64,000 bases of DNA from Auanema rhodensis (GCA_964057225.1 CAXKVF010000089.1:113249-177248), one strand, 5' to 3'. Positions 41,185 through 55,262 are shown, numbered from the stretch's first letter. Notes: generated from the sequence alone by a model not told the origin. Program-made: numbers and translations.

Positions 41185-43120
41185 CATCTCTTTATCTTTC
41201 ACGTGAAGCGAGTTACATACCAAGTGCACATCACGTGTACATTTAATTAGCATAAATTAAAGATCACGTAAACTTCAAAGTCATGGTTACCATGAAGCAA
41301 TATCAATAAAAATTTGTTTTTAGACTAATATGGACATGGGGAATCTAATTTTGAAAACCGCATCTCTTTATCTTTCACGTGAAGCGAGTTACATACCAAG
41401 TGCACATCACGTGTACATTTAATTAGCATAAATTAAAGTTCACGTAAATTTCAAAGTCATGGTTACTATGAACCAATATCAATAAAAATTTGTTTTTAGA
41501 CTAATATGGACATGGGGAATCTAATTTTGAAAACCGCATCTCTTTATCTTTCACGTGAAGCGAGTTACATACCAAGTGCACATCACGTGTACATTTAATT
41601 AGCATAAATTAAAGTTCACGTAAATTTCAAAGTCATGGTTACCATGCACCAATATCAATAAAAATTTGTTTTTAGACTAATATGGACATGGGGAATCTAA
41701 TTTTGAAAACCGCATCTCTTTATCTTTCACGTGAAGCGAGTTACATACCAAGTGCACATCACGTGTACATTTAATTAGCATAAATTAAAGTTCACGTAAA
41801 TTTCAAAGTCATGGTTACCATGAACCAATATCAATAAAAATTTGTTTTTAGACTAATATGGACATGGGGAATCTAATTTTGAAAACCGCATCTCTTTATC
41901 TTTCACGTGAAGCGAGTTACATACCAAGTGCACATCACGTGTACATTTAATTAGCATAAATTAAAGTTCACGTAAATTTCAAAGTCATGGTTACCATGAA
42001 CCAATATCAATAAAAATTTGTTTTTAGACTAATATGGACATGGGGAATCTAATTTTGAAAACCGCATCTCTTTATCTTTCACGTGAAGCGAGTTACATAC
42101 CAAGTGCACATCACGTGTACATTTAATTAGCATAAATTAAAGTTCACGTAAATTTCAAAGTCATGGTTACCATGAAGCAATATCAATAAAAATTTGTTTT
42201 TAGACTAATATGGACATGGGGAATCTAATTTTGAAAACCGCATCTCTTTATCTTTCACGTGAAGCGAGTTACATACCAAGTGCACATCACGTGTACATTT
42301 AATTAGCATAAATTAAAGTTCACGTAAATTTCAAAGTCATGGTTACCATGCACCAATATCAATAAAAATTTGTTTTTAGACTAATATGGACATGGGGAAT
42401 CTAATTTTGAAAACCGCATCTCTTTATCTTTCACGTGAAGCGAGTTACATACCAAGTGCACATCACGTGTACATTTAATTAGCATAAATTAAAGTTCACG
42501 TAAATTTCAAAGTCATGGTTACCATGCACCAATATCAATAAAAATTTGTTTTTAGACTGATATGGACATGGGAAATTTAATTTTGAAAACCGCATCTTTT
42601 TATCTTTCACGTGAAGCGAGTTACATACCAAGTGCACATCACGTGTACATTTAATTAGCATAAATTAAAGTTCACGTAAATTTCAAAGTCATGGTTACCA
42701 TGCACCAATATCAATAAAAATTTGTTTTTAGACTAATATGGACATGGGGAATCTAATTTTGAAAACCGCATCTCTTTATCTTTCACGTGAAGCGAGTTAC
42801 ATACCAAGTGCACATCACGTGTACATTTAATTAGCATAAATTAAAGTTCACGTAAATTTCAAAGTCATGGTTACCATGAACCAATATCAATAAAAATTTG
42901 TTTTTAGACTAATATGGACATGGGGAATCTAATTTTGAAAACCGCATCTCTTTATCTTTCACGTGAAGCGAGTTACATACCAAGTGCACATCACGTGTAC
43001 ATTTAATCAGCATAAATTAAAGTTCACGTAAATTTCAAAGTCATGGTTACCATGAAGCAATATCAATAAAAATTTGTTTTTAGACTAATATGGACATGGG
43101 GAATCTAATTTTGAAAACCG
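41185..43120. repeat. Satellite copies without clear higher-order period
   Basis: Eleven monomers, AcG-E-C-E-E-G-C-C-C-E-G. Oddities are 'ttactatg' (41467), 'ttaatcag' in the copy starting 42945 and a monomer at 42417 with three extra changes. No gene is present. Confidence 0.72.
42417..42592. repeat. Divergent monomer, stop-removing A-to-G change at 42559
   Basis: It carries 'actgatatgg', 'gggaaat' and 'tttaatttt' where most copies have 'actaatatgg', 'ggggaat' and 'ctaatttt'. The first change turns a minus-strand TAG into CAG and opens a 60-codon frame across 42479-42661. Its translation nearly matches the frame at 24175-24357 only because both read the same repeat. Not a gene. Confidence 0.85.
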
Positions 43121-44176
43121 CATCTCCTTATCTTTCACGTGAAGCGAGTTACATACCAAGTGCACATCACGTGTACATTTAATTAGCATAAATTAAAGTT
43201 CACGTAAATTTCAAAGTCATGGTTACCATGCACCAATATCAATAAAAATTTGTTTTTAGACTAATATGGACATGGGGAATCTAATTTTGAAAACCGCATC
43301 TCTTCATCTTTCACGTGAAGCGAGTTACATACCAAGTGCACATCACGTGTACATTTAATTAGCATAAATTAAAGTTCACGTAAATTTCAAAGTCATGGTT
43401 ACCATGCACCAATATCAATAAAAATTTGTTTTTAGACTAATATGGACATGGGGAATCTAATTTTGAAAACCGCATCTCTTTATCTTTCACGTGAAGCGAG
43501 TTACATACCAAGTGCACATCACGTGTACATTTAATTAGCATAAATTAAAGTTCACGTAAATTTCAAAGTCATGGTTACCATGCACCAATATCAATAAAAA
43601 TTTGTTTTTAGACTAATATGGACATGGGGAATCTAATTTTGAAAACCGCATCTCTTCATCTTTCACGTGAAGCGAGTTACATACCAAGTGCACATCACGT
43701 GTACATTTAATTAGCATAAATTAAAGTTCACGTAAATTTCAAAGTCATGGTTACCATGCACCAATATCAATAAAAATTTGTTTTTAGACTAATATGGACA
43801 TGGGGAATCTAATTTTGAAAACCGCATCTCTTTATCTTTCACGTGAAGCGAGTTACATACCAAGTGCACATCACGTGTACATTTAATTAGCATAAATTAA
43901 AGTTCACGTAAATTTCAAAGTCATGGTTACCATGCACCAATATCAATAAAAATTTGTTTTTAGACTAATATGGACATGGGGAATCTAATTTTGAAAACCG
44001 CATCTCTTCATCTTTCACGTGAAGCGAGTTACATACCAAGTGCACATCACGTGTACATTTAATTAGCATAAATTAAAGTTCACGTAAATTTCAAAGTCAT
44101 GGTTACCATGAAGCAATATCAATAAAAATTTGTTTTTAGACTAATATGGACATGGGGAATCTAATTTTGAAAACCG
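43121..44176. repeat. Dimer higher-order repeat marked by 'cttcatc'
   Basis: Copies starting at 43297, 43649 and 44001 begin 'catctcttca' (C at position 9). The copies between them at 43121, 43473 and 43825 do not. The period is two monomers, 352 bp, over about three units. The copies are C type, except the last, which is G. The first plain copy has 'catctcctta'. Confidence 0.8.
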
Positions 44177-44352
44177 CATCTCTTTATCTTTCACGTGAAG
44201 CGAGTTACATACCAAGTGCACATCACGTGTACATTTAATTAGCATAAATTAAAGTTCACGTAAATTTCAAAGTCATGGTTACCATGCACCAATATCAATA
44301 AAAATTTGTTTTTAGACTAATATGGACATGGGGAATCTAATTTTGAAAACCG

Positions 44353-44528
44353 CATCTCTTTATCTTTCACGTAAAGCGAGTTACATACCAAGTGCACATC
44401 ACGTGTACATTTAATTAGCATAAATTAAAGATCACGTAAACTTCAAAGTCATGGTTACCATGAACCAATATCAATAAAAATTTGTTTTTAGACTAATATG
44501 GACATGGGGAATCTAATTTTGAAAACCG
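44353..44528. repeat. Recombinant monomer: A/c left half with 'catgaacc'
   Basis: 'agatcac' and 'aaacttc' are joined to 'catgaacc' instead of 'catgaagc'. It also follows a C copy, whereas intact AcG copies follow an E copy. An exchange between positions 89 and 113 explains both. Confidence 0.65.
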
Positions 44529-45408
44529 CATCTCTTTATCTTTCACGTGAAGCGAGTTACATACCAAGTGCACATCACGTGTACATTTAATTAGCATAAA
44601 TTAAAGTTCACGTAAATTTCAAAGTCATGGTTACCATGAACCAATATCAATAAAAATTTGTTTTTAGACTAATATGGACATGGGGAATCTAATTTTGAAA
44701 ACCGCATCTCTTTATCTTTCACGTGAAGCGAGTTACATACCAAGTGCACATCACGTGTACATTTAATTAGCATAAATTAAAGTTCACGTAAATTTCAAAG
44801 TCATGGTTACCATGCACCAATATCAATAAAAATTTGTTTTTAGACTAATATGGACATGGGGAATCTAATTTTGAAAACCGCATCTCTTTATCTTTCACGT
44901 GAAGCGAGTTACATACCAAGTGCACATCACGTGTACATTTAATTAGCATAAATTAAAGTTCACGTAAATTTCAAAGTCATGGTTACCATGAACCAATATC
45001 AATAAAAATTTGTTTTTAGACTAATATGGACATGGGGAATCTAATTTTGAAAACCGCATCTCTTTATCTTTCACGTGAAGCGAGTTACATACCAAGTGCA
45101 CATCACGTGTACATTTAATTAGCATAAATTAAAGTTCACGTAAATTTCAAAGTCATGGTTACCATGAAGCAATATCAATAAAAATTTGTTTTTAGACTAA
45201 TATGGACATGGGGAATCTAATTTTGAAAACCGCATCTCTTTATCTTTCACGTGAAGCGAGTTACATACCAAGTGCACATCACGTGTACATTTAATTAGCA
45301 TAAATTAAAGTTCACGTAAATTTCAAAGTCATGGTTACCATGAAGCAATATCAATAAAAATTTGTTTTTAGACTAATATGGACATGGGGAATCTAATTTT
45401 GAAAACCG

Positions 45409-45584
45409 CAACTCTTTATCTTTCACGTGAAGCGAGTTACATACCAAGTGCACATCACGTGTACATTTAATTAGCATAAATTAAAGATCACGTAAACTTC
45501 AAAGTCATGGTTACCATGCACCAATATCAATAAAAATTTGTTTTTAGACTAATATGGACATGGGGAATCTAATTTTGAAAACCG
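45409..45584. repeat. Recombinant monomer: A/c left half with 'catgcacc'
   Basis: The A/c haplotype joins 'catgcacc', and the preceding copy is G instead of E. It begins 'caactc', a private A at position 3. As with the 44353 copy, exchange between positions 89 and 111 is the simplest reading. Confidence 0.65.
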
Positions 45585-46816
45585 CATCTCTTTATCTTTC
45601 ACGTGAAGCGAGTTACATACCAAGTGCACATCACATGTACATTTAATTAGCATAAATTAAAGTTCACGTAAATTTCAAAGTCATGGTTACCATGAACCAA
45701 TATCAATAAAAATTTGTTTTTAGACTAATATGGACATGGGGAATCTAATTTTGAAAACCGCATCTCTTTATCTTTCACGTGAAGCGAGTTACATACCAAG
45801 TGCACATCACGTGTACATTTAATTAGCATAAATTAAAGTTCACGTAAATTTCAAAGTCATGGTTACCATGAAGCAATATCAATAAAAATTTGTTTTTAGA
45901 CTAATATGGACATGGGGAATCTAATTTTGAAAACCGCATCTCTTTATCTTTCACGTGAAGCGAGTTACATACCAAGTGCACATCACGTGTACATTTAATT
46001 AGCATAAATTAAAGTTCACGTAAATTTCAAAGTCATGGTTACCATGAACCAATATCAATAAAAATTTGTTTTTAGACTAATATGGACATGGGGAATCTAA
46101 TTTTGAAAACCGCATCTCTTTATCTTTCACGTGAAGCGAGTTACATACCAAGTGCACATCACGTGTACATTTAATTAGCATAAATTAAAGTTCACGTAAA
46201 TTTCAAAGTCATGGTTACCATGAACCAATATCAATAAAAATTTGTTTTTAGACTAATATGGACATGGGGAATCTAATTTTGAAAACCGCATCTCTTTATC
46301 TTTCACGTGAAGCGAGTTACATACCAAGTGCACATCACGTGTACATTTAATTAGCATAAATTAAAGTTCACGTAAATTTCAAAGTCATGGTTACCATGAA
46401 CCAATATCAATAAAAATTTGTTTTTAGACTAATATGGACATGGGGAATCTAATTTTGAAAACCGCATCTCTTTATCTTTCACGTGAAGCGAGTTACATAC
46501 CAAGTGCACATCACGTGTACATTTAATTAGCATAAATTAAAGTTCACGTAAATTTCAAAGTCATGGTTACCATGAAGCAATATCAATAAAAATTTGTTTT
46601 TAGACTAATATGGACATGGGAAATCTAATTTTGAAAACCGCATCTCTTTATCTTTCACGTGAAGCGAGTTACATACCAAGTGCACATCACGTGTACATTT
46701 AATTAGCATAAATTAAAGTTCACGTAAATTTCAAAGTCATGGTTACCATGAACCAATATCAATAAAAATTTGTTTTTAGACTAATATGGACATGGGGAAT
46801 CTAATTTTGAAAACCG

Positions 46817-49104
46817 CATCTCTTTATCTTTCACGTGAAGCGAGTTACATACCAAGTGCACATCACGTGTACATTTAATTAGCATAAATTAAAGATCACG
46901 TAAACTTCAAAGTCATGGTTACCATGAAGCAATATCAATAAAAATTTGTTTTTAGACTAATATGGACATGGGGAATCTAATTTTGAAAACCGCATCTCTT
47001 TATCTTTCACGTGAAGCGAGTTACATACCAAGTGCACATCACGTGTAAATTTAATTAGCATAAATTAAAGTTCACGTAAATTTCAAAGTCATGGTTACCA
47101 TGAACCAATATCAATAAAAATTTGTTTTTAGACTAATATGGACATGGGGAATCTAATTTTGAAAACCGCATCTCTTTATCTTTCACGTGAAGCGAGTTAC
47201 ATACCAAGTGCACATCACGTGTACATTTAATTAGCATAAATTAAAGTTCACGTAAATTTCAAAGTCATGGTTACCATGCACCAATATCAATAAAAATTTG
47301 TTTTTAGACTAATATGGACATGGGAAATCTAATTTTGAAAACCGCATCTCTTTATCTTTCACGTGAAGCGAGTTACATACCAAGTGCACATCACGTGTAC
47401 ATTTAATTAGCATAAATTAAAGTTCACGTAAATTTCAAAGTCATGGTTACCATGAACCAATATCAATAAAAATTTGTTTTTAGACTAATATGGACATGGG
47501 GAATCTAATTTTGAAAACCGCATCTCTTTATCTTTCACGTGAAGCGAGTTACATACCAAGTGCACATCACGTGTACATTTAATTAGCATAAATTAAAGTT
47601 CACGTAAATTTCAAAGTCATGGTTACCATGAAGCAATATCAATAAAAATTTGTTTTTAGACTAATATGGACATGGGGAATCTAATTTTGAAAACCGCATC
47701 TCTTTATCTTTCACGTGAAGCGAGTTACATACCAAGTGCACATCACGTGTACATTTAATTAGCATAAATTAAAGTTCACGTAAATTTCAAAGTCATGGTT
47801 ACCATGCACCAATATCAATAAAAATTTGTTTTTAGACTAATATGGACATGAGGAATCTAATTTTGAAAACCGCATCTCTTTATCTTTCACGTGAAGCGAG
47901 TTACATACCAAGTGCACATCACGTGTACATTTAATTAGCATAAATTAAAGTTCACGTAAATTTCAAAGTCATGGTTACCATGAACCAATATCAATAAAAA
48001 TTTGTTTTTAGACTAATATGGACATGGGGAATCTAATTTTGAAAACCGCATCTCTTTATCTTTCACGTGAAGCGAGTTACATACCAAGTGCACATCACGT
48101 GTACATTTAATTAGCATAAATTAAAGTTCACGTAAACTTCAAAGTCATGGTTACCATGAAGCAATATCAATAAAAATTTGTTTTTAGACTAATATGGACA
48201 TGGGGAATCTAATTTTGAAAACCGCATCTCTTTATCTTTCACGTGAAGCGAGTTACATACCAAGTGCACATCACGTGTACATTTAATTAGCATAAATTAA
48301 AGTTCACGTAAATTTCAAAGTCATGGTTACCATGAACCAATATCAATAAAAATTTGTTTTTAGACTAATATGGACATGGGGAATCTAATTTTGAAAACCG
48401 CATCTCTTTATCTTTCACGTGAAGCGAGTTACATACCAAGTGCACATCACGTGTACATTTAATTAGCATAAATTAAAGTTCACGTAAATTTCAAAGTCAT
48501 GGTTACCATGAAGCAATATCAATAAAAATTTGTTTTTAGACTAATATGGACATGGGGAATCTAATTTTGAAAACCGCATCTCTTTATCTTTCACGTGAAG
48601 CGAGTTACATACCAAGTGCACATCACGTGTACATTTAATTAGCATAAATTAAAGTTCACGTAAATTTCAAAGTCATGGTTACCATGAACCAATATCAATA
48701 AAAATTTGTTTTTAGACTAATATGGACATGGGAAATCTAATTTTGAAAACCGCATCTCTTTATCTTTCACGTGAAGCGAGTTACATACCAAGTGCACATC
48801 ACGTGTACATTTAATTAGCATAAATTAAAGTTCACGTAAACTTCAAAGTCATGGTTACCATGAAGCAATATCAATAAAAATTTGTTTTTAGACTAATATG
48901 GACATGGGGAATCTAATTTTGAAAACCGCATCTCTTTATCTTTCACGTGAAGCGAGTTACATACCAAGTGCACATCACGTGTACATTTAATTAGCATAAA
49001 TTAAAGTTCACGTAAATTTCAAAGTCATGGTTACCATGAACCAATATCAATAAAAATTTGTTTTTAGACTAATATGGACATGGGGAATCTAATTTTGAAA
49101 ACCG
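46817..49104. repeat. Right-hand HOR family, first segment (13 monomers)
   Basis: Order AcG-E-C-E-G-C-E-Gc-E-G-E-Gc-E. The first ten match 51921-53680 exactly in type, 29 monomers (5,104 bp) on. Several copies end 'gggaaatc' (47169 and 48577 copies); 'gaggaatc' occurs in the copy starting 47697 and 'gtaaattt' in that starting 46993. Confidence 0.78.
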
Positions 49105-49808
49105 CATCTCTTTATCTTTCACGTGAAGCGAGTTACATACCAAGTGCACATCACGTGTACATTTAATTAGCATAAATTAAAGTTCACGTAAATTTCAAAG
49201 TCATGGTTACCATGAAGCAATATCAATAAAAATTTGTTTTTAGACTAATATGGACATGGGAAATCTAATTTTGAAAACCGCATCTCTTTATCTTTCACGT
49301 GAAGCGAGTTACATACCAAGTGCACATCACGTGTACATTTAATTAGCATAAATTAAAGTTCACGTAAATTTCAAAGTCATGGTTACCATGAACCAATATC
49401 AATAAAAATTTGTTTTTAGACTAATATGGACATGGGAAATCTAATTTTGAAAACCGCATCTCTTTATCTTTCACGTGAAGCGAGTTACATACCAAGTGCA
49501 CATCACGTGTACATTTAATTAGCATAAATTAAAGTTCACGTAAATTTCAAAGTCATGGTTACCATGAACCAATATCAATAAAAATTTGTTTTAAGACTAA
49601 TATGGACATGGGGAATCTAATTTTGAAAACCGCATCTCTTTATCTTTCACGTGAAGCGAGTTACATACCAAGTGCACATCACGTGTACATTTAATTAGCA
49701 TAAATTAAAGATCACGTAAACTTCAAAGTCATGGTTACCATGAAGCAATATCAATAAAAATTTATTTTTAGACTAATATGGACATGGGGAATCTAATTTT
49801 GAAAACCG
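49105..49808. repeat. Marker tetramer, copy 1
   Basis: Four adjacent copies carry in order G with 'gggaaa', E with 'gggaaa', E with 'ttttaagac' and AcG with 'tttattttt'. The last two markers occur only in this tetramer. It recurs at 51393 and 56494, which fixes the register of the HOR. Confidence 0.9.
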
Positions 49809-51392
49809 CATCTCTTTATCTTTCACGTGAAGCGAGTTACATACCAAGTGCACATCACGTGTACATTTAATTAGCATAAATTAAAGTTCACGTAAATTTC
49901 AAAGTCATGGTTACCATGAACCAATATCAATAAAAATTTGTTTTTAGACTAATATGGACATGGGGAATCTAATTTTGAAAACCGCATCTCTTTATCTTTC
50001 ACGTGAAGCGAGTTACATACCAAGTGCACATCACGTGTACATTTAATTAGCATAAATTAAAGTTCACGTAAATTTCAAAGTCATGGTTACCATGCACCAA
50101 TATCAATAAAAATTTGTTTTTAGACTAATATGGACATGGGGAATCTAATTTTGAAAACCGCATCTCTTTATCTTTCACGTGAAGCGAGTTACATACCAAG
50201 TGCACATCACGTGTACATTTAATTAGCATAAATTAAAGTTCACGTAAATTTCAAAGTCATGGTTACCATGAAGCAATATCAATAAAAATTTGTTTTTAGA
50301 CTAATATGGACATGGGGAATCTAATTTTGAAAACCGCATCTCTTTATCTTTCACGTGAAGCGAGTTACATACCAAGTGCACATCACGTGTACATTTAATT
50401 AGCATAAATTAAAGTTCACGTAAATTTCAAAGTCATGGTTACCATGCACCAATATCAATAAAAATTTGTTTTTAGACTAATATGGACATGGGGAATCTAA
50501 TTTTGAAAACCGCATCTCTTTATCTTTCACGTGAAGCGAGTTACATACCAAGTGCACATCACGTGTACATTTAATTAGCATAAATTAAAGTTCACGTAAA
50601 TTTCAAAGTCATGGTTACCATGAACCAATATCAATAAAAATTTGTTTTTAGACTAATATGGACATGGGGAATCTAATTTTGAAAACCGCATCTCTTTATC
50701 TTTCACGTGAAGCGAGTTACATACCAAGTGCACATCACGTGTACATTTAATTAGCATAAATTAAAGTTCACGTAAACTTCAAAGTCATGGTTACCATGAA
50801 GCAATATCAATAAAAATTTGTTTTTAGACTAATATGGACATGGGGAATCTAATTTTGAAAACCGCATCTCTTTATCTTTCACGTGAAGCGAGTTACATAC
50901 CAAGTGCACATCACGTGTACATTTAATTAGCATAAATTAAAGTTCACGTAAATTTCAAAGTCATGGTTACCATGAACCAATATCAATAAAAATTTGTTTT
51001 TAGACTAATATGGACATGGGGAATCTAATTTTGAAAACCGCATCTCTTTATCTTTCACGTGAAGCGAGTTACATACCAAGTGCACATCACGTGTACATTT
51101 AATTAGCATAAATTAAAGTTCACGTAAACTTCAAAGTCATGGTTACCATGAAGCAATATCAATAAAAATTTGTTTTTAGACTAATATGGACATGGGGAAT
51201 CTAATTTTGAAAACCGCATCTCTTTATCTTTCACGTGAAGCGAGTTACATACCAAGTGCACATCACGTGTACATTTAATTAGCATAAATTAAAGTTCACG
51301 TAAATTTCAAAGTCATGGTTACCATGAACCAATATCAATAAAAATTTGTTTTTAGACTAATATGGACATGGGGAATCTAATTTTGAAAACCG
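49809..51392. repeat. Nine copies between marker tetramers 1 and 2
   Basis: Order E-C-G-C-E-Gc-E-Gc-E. With the tetramer this makes a 13-monomer unit of 2,288 bp. The G-C-E-Gc-E-Gc-E part recurs at 55263-56493, in front of tetramer 3. Confidence 0.78.
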
Positions 51393-52096
51393 CATCTCTT
51401 TATCTTTCACGTGAAGCGAGTTACATACCAAGTGCACATCACGTGTACATTTAATTAGCATAAATTAAAGTTCACGTAAATTTCAAAGTCATGGTTACCA
51501 TGAAGCAATATCAATAAAAATTTGTTTTTAGACTAATATGGACATGGGAAATCTAATTTTGAAAACCGCATCTCTTTATCTTTCACGTGAAGCGAGTTAC
51601 ATACCAAGTGCACATCACGTGTACATTTAATTAGCATAAATTAAAGTTCACGTAAATTTCAAAGTCATGGTTACCATGAACCAATATCAATAAAAATTTG
51701 TTTTTAGACTAATATGGACATGGGAAATCTAATTTTGAAAACCGCATCTCTTTATCTTTCACGTGAAGCGAGTTACATACCAAGTGCACATCACGTGTAC
51801 ATTTAATTAGCATAAATTAAAGTTCACGTAAATTTCAAAGTCATGGTTACCATGAACCAATATCAATAAAAATTTGTTTTAAGACTAATATGGACATGGG
51901 GAATCTAATTTTGAAAACCGCATCTCTTTATCTTTCACGTGAAGCGAGTTACATACCAAGTGCACATCACGTGTACATTTAATTAGCATAAATTAAAGAT
52001 CACGTAAACTTCAAAGTCATGGTTACCATGAAGCAATATCAATAAAAATTTATTTTTAGACTAATATGGACATGGGGAATCTAATTTTGAAAACCG
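51393..52096. repeat. Marker tetramer, copy 2
   Basis: Same four markers in the same order as at 49105, 2,288 bp later. I see no difference between the two tetramers. Confidence 0.9.
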
Positions 52097-55000
52097 CATC
52101 TCTTTATCTTTCACGTGAAGCGAGTTACATACCAAGTGCACATCACGTGTACATTTAATTAGCATAAATTAAAGTTCACGTAAATTTCAAAGTCATGGTT
52201 ACCATGAACCAATATCAATAAAAATTTGTTTTTAGACTAATATGGACATGGGGAATCTAATTTTGAAAACCGCATCTCTTTATCTTTCACGTGAAGCGAG
52301 TTACATACCAAGTGCACATCACGTGTACATTTAATTAGCATAAATTAAAGTTCACGTAAATTTCAAAGTCATGGTTACCATGCACCAATATCAATAAAAA
52401 TTTGTTTTTAGACTAATATGGACATGGGGAATCTAATTTTGAAAACCGCATCTCTTTATCTTTCACGTGAAGCGAGTTACATACCAAGTGCACATCACGT
52501 GTACATTTAATTAGCATAAATTAAAGTTCACGTAAATTTCAAAGTCATGGTTACCATGAACCAATATCAATAAAAATTTGTTTTTAGACTAATATGGACA
52601 TGGGGAATCTAATTTTGAAAACCGCATCTCTTTATCTTTCACGTGAAGCGAGTTACATACCAAGTGCACATCACGTGTACATTTAATTAGCATAAATTAA
52701 AGTTCACGTAAATTTCAAAGTCATGGTTACCATGAAGCAATATCAATAAAAATTTGTTTTTAGACTAATATGGACATGGGGAATCTAATTTTGAAAACCG
52801 CATCTCTTTATCTTTCACGTGAAGCGAGTTACATACCAAGTGCACATCACGTGTACATTTAATTAGCATAAATTAAAGTTCACGTAAATTTCAAAGTCAT
52901 GGTTACCATGCACCAATATCAATAAAAATTTGTTTTTAGACTAATATGGACATGGGGAATCTAATTTTGAAAACCGCATCTCTTTATCTTTCACGTGAAG
53001 CGAGTTACATACCAAGTGCACATCACGTGTACATTTAATTAGCATAAATTAAAGTTCACGTAAATTTCAAAGTCATGGTTACCATGAACCAATATCAATA
53101 AAAATTTGTTTTTAGACTAATATGGACATGGGGAATCTAATTTTGAAAACCGCATCTCTTTATCTTTCACGTGAAGCGAGTTACATACCAAGTGCACATC
53201 ACGTGTACATTTAATTAGCATAAATTAAAGTTCACGTAAACTTCAAAGTCATGGTTACCATGAAGCAATATCAATAAAAATTTGTTTTTAGACTAATATG
53301 GACATGGGGAATCTAATTTTGAAAACCGCATCTCTTTATCTTTCACGTGAAGCGAGTTACATACCAAGTGCACATCACGTGTACATTTAATTAGCATAAA
53401 TTAAAGTTCACGTAAATTTCAAAGTCATGGTTACCATGAACCAATATCAATAAAAATTTGTTTTTAGACTAATATGGACATGGGGAATCTAATTTTGAAA
53501 ACCGCATCTCTTTATCTTTCACGTGAAGCGAGTTACATACCAAGTGCACATCACGTGTACATTTAATTAGCATAAATTAAAGTTCACGTAAATTTCAAAG
53601 TCATGGTTACCATGAAGCAATATCAATAAAAATTTGTTTTTAGACTAATATGGACATGGGGAATCTAATTTTGAAAACCGCATCTCTTTATCTTTCACGT
53701 GAAGCGAGTTACATACCAAGTGCACATCACGTGTACATTTAATTAGCATAAATTAAAGTTCACGTAAACTTCAAAGTCATGATTACCATGAAGCAATATC
53801 AATAAAAATTTGTTTTTAGACTAATATGGACATGGGGAATCTAATTTTGAAAACCGCATCTCTTTATCTTTCACGTGAAGCGAGTTACATACCAAGTGCA
53901 CATCACGTGTACATTTAATTAGCATAAATTAAAGTTCACGTAAACTTCAAAGTCATGGTTACCATGAAGCAATATCAATAAAAATTTGTTTTTAGACTAA
54001 TATGGACATGGGGAATCTAATTTTGAAAACCGCATCTCTTCATCTTTCACGTGAAGCGAGTTACATACCAAGTGCACATCACGTGTACATTTAATTAGCA
54101 TAAATTAAAGTTCACGTAAATTTCAAAGTCATGGTTACCATGAACCAATATCAATAAAAATTTGTTTTTAGACTAATATGGACATGGGGAATCTAATTTT
54201 GAAAACCGCATCTCTTTATCTTTCACGTGAAGCGAGTTACATACCAAGTGCACATCACGTGTACATTTAATTAGCATAAATTAAAGTTCACGTAAATTTC
54301 AAAGTCATGGTTACCATGCACCAATATCAATAAAAATTTGTTTTTAGACTAATATGGACATGGGGAATCTAATTTTGAAAACCGCATCTCTTTATCTTTC
54401 ACGTGAAGCGAGTTACATACCAAGTGCACATCACGTGTACATTTAATTAGCATAAATTAAAGTTCACGTAAATTTCAAAGTCATGGTTACCATGAACCAA
54501 TATCAATAAAAATTTGTTTTTAGTTTAATATGGACATGGGGAATCTAATTTTGAAAACCGCATCTCTTTATCTTTCACGTGAAGCGAGTTACATACCAAG
54601 TGCACATCACGTGTACATTTAATTAGCATAAATTAAAGTTCACGTAAATTTCAAAGTCATGGTTACCATGAACCAATATCAATAAAAATTTGTTTTTAGA
54701 CTAATATGGACATGGGGAATCTAATTTGAAAACCGCATCTCTTTATCTTTCACGTGAAGCGAGTTACATACCAAGTGCACATCACGTGTACATTTAATTA
54801 GCATAATTAAAGTTCACGTAAACTTCAAAGTCATGGTTACCATGAAGCAATATCAATGAAAATTTGTTTTTAGACTAATATGGACATGGGGAATCTAATT
54901 TTGAAAACCGCATCTCTTTATCTTTCACGTGAAGCGAGTTACATACCAAGTGCACATCACGTGTACATTTAATTAGCATAAATTAAAGTTCACGTAAATT

Positions 55001-55262
55001 TCAAAGTCATGGTTACCATGCACCAATATCAATAAAAATTTGTTTTTAGACTAATATGGACATGGGGAATCTAATTTTGAAAACCGCATCTCTTTATCTT
55101 TCACGTGAAGCGAGTTACATACCAAGTGCACATCACGTGTACATTTAATTAGCATAAATTAAAGTTCACGTAAATTTCAAAGTCATGGTTACCATGAACC
55201 AATATCAATAAAAATTTGTTTTTAGACTAATATGGACATGGGGAATCTAATTTTGAAAACCG
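52097..55262. repeat. Eighteen copies between HOR segments; first indels appear
   Basis: The opening E-C-E-G-C-E-Gc-E-G matches 46993-48576. The rest (Gc-Gc-E-C-E-E-Gc-C-E) shows no clear partner. Oddities are 'gattacc' (53782), 'cttcatc' at the start of the 54033 copy, 'tagtttaat' near 54522 and 'caatgaaaat' in the copy starting 54736. The first single-base deletion of the window lies at about 54725. Confidence 0.75.

Larger units (their letters stand above)
44177..46816. repeat. Irregular satellite stretch with haplotype-breaking copies
   Basis: Fifteen monomers: C-AcE-E-C-E-G-G-AcC-E-G-E-E-E-G-E. Two A/c copies here (44353 and 45409) lack the usual 'catgaagc'. Other oddities are 'cacgtaaagcg' (44353 copy), 'caactc' (45409 copy) and 'cacatgtac' (45585 copy). 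I find no period. Confidence 0.72.

Noticed and set aside
42479-42661. 60-codon open frame on the minus strand, similar to the one at 24175
   Set aside because: Opened by an A-to-G change at 42559 in the same repeat position. Similarity of the two translations reflects the shared satellite, not a conserved protein.
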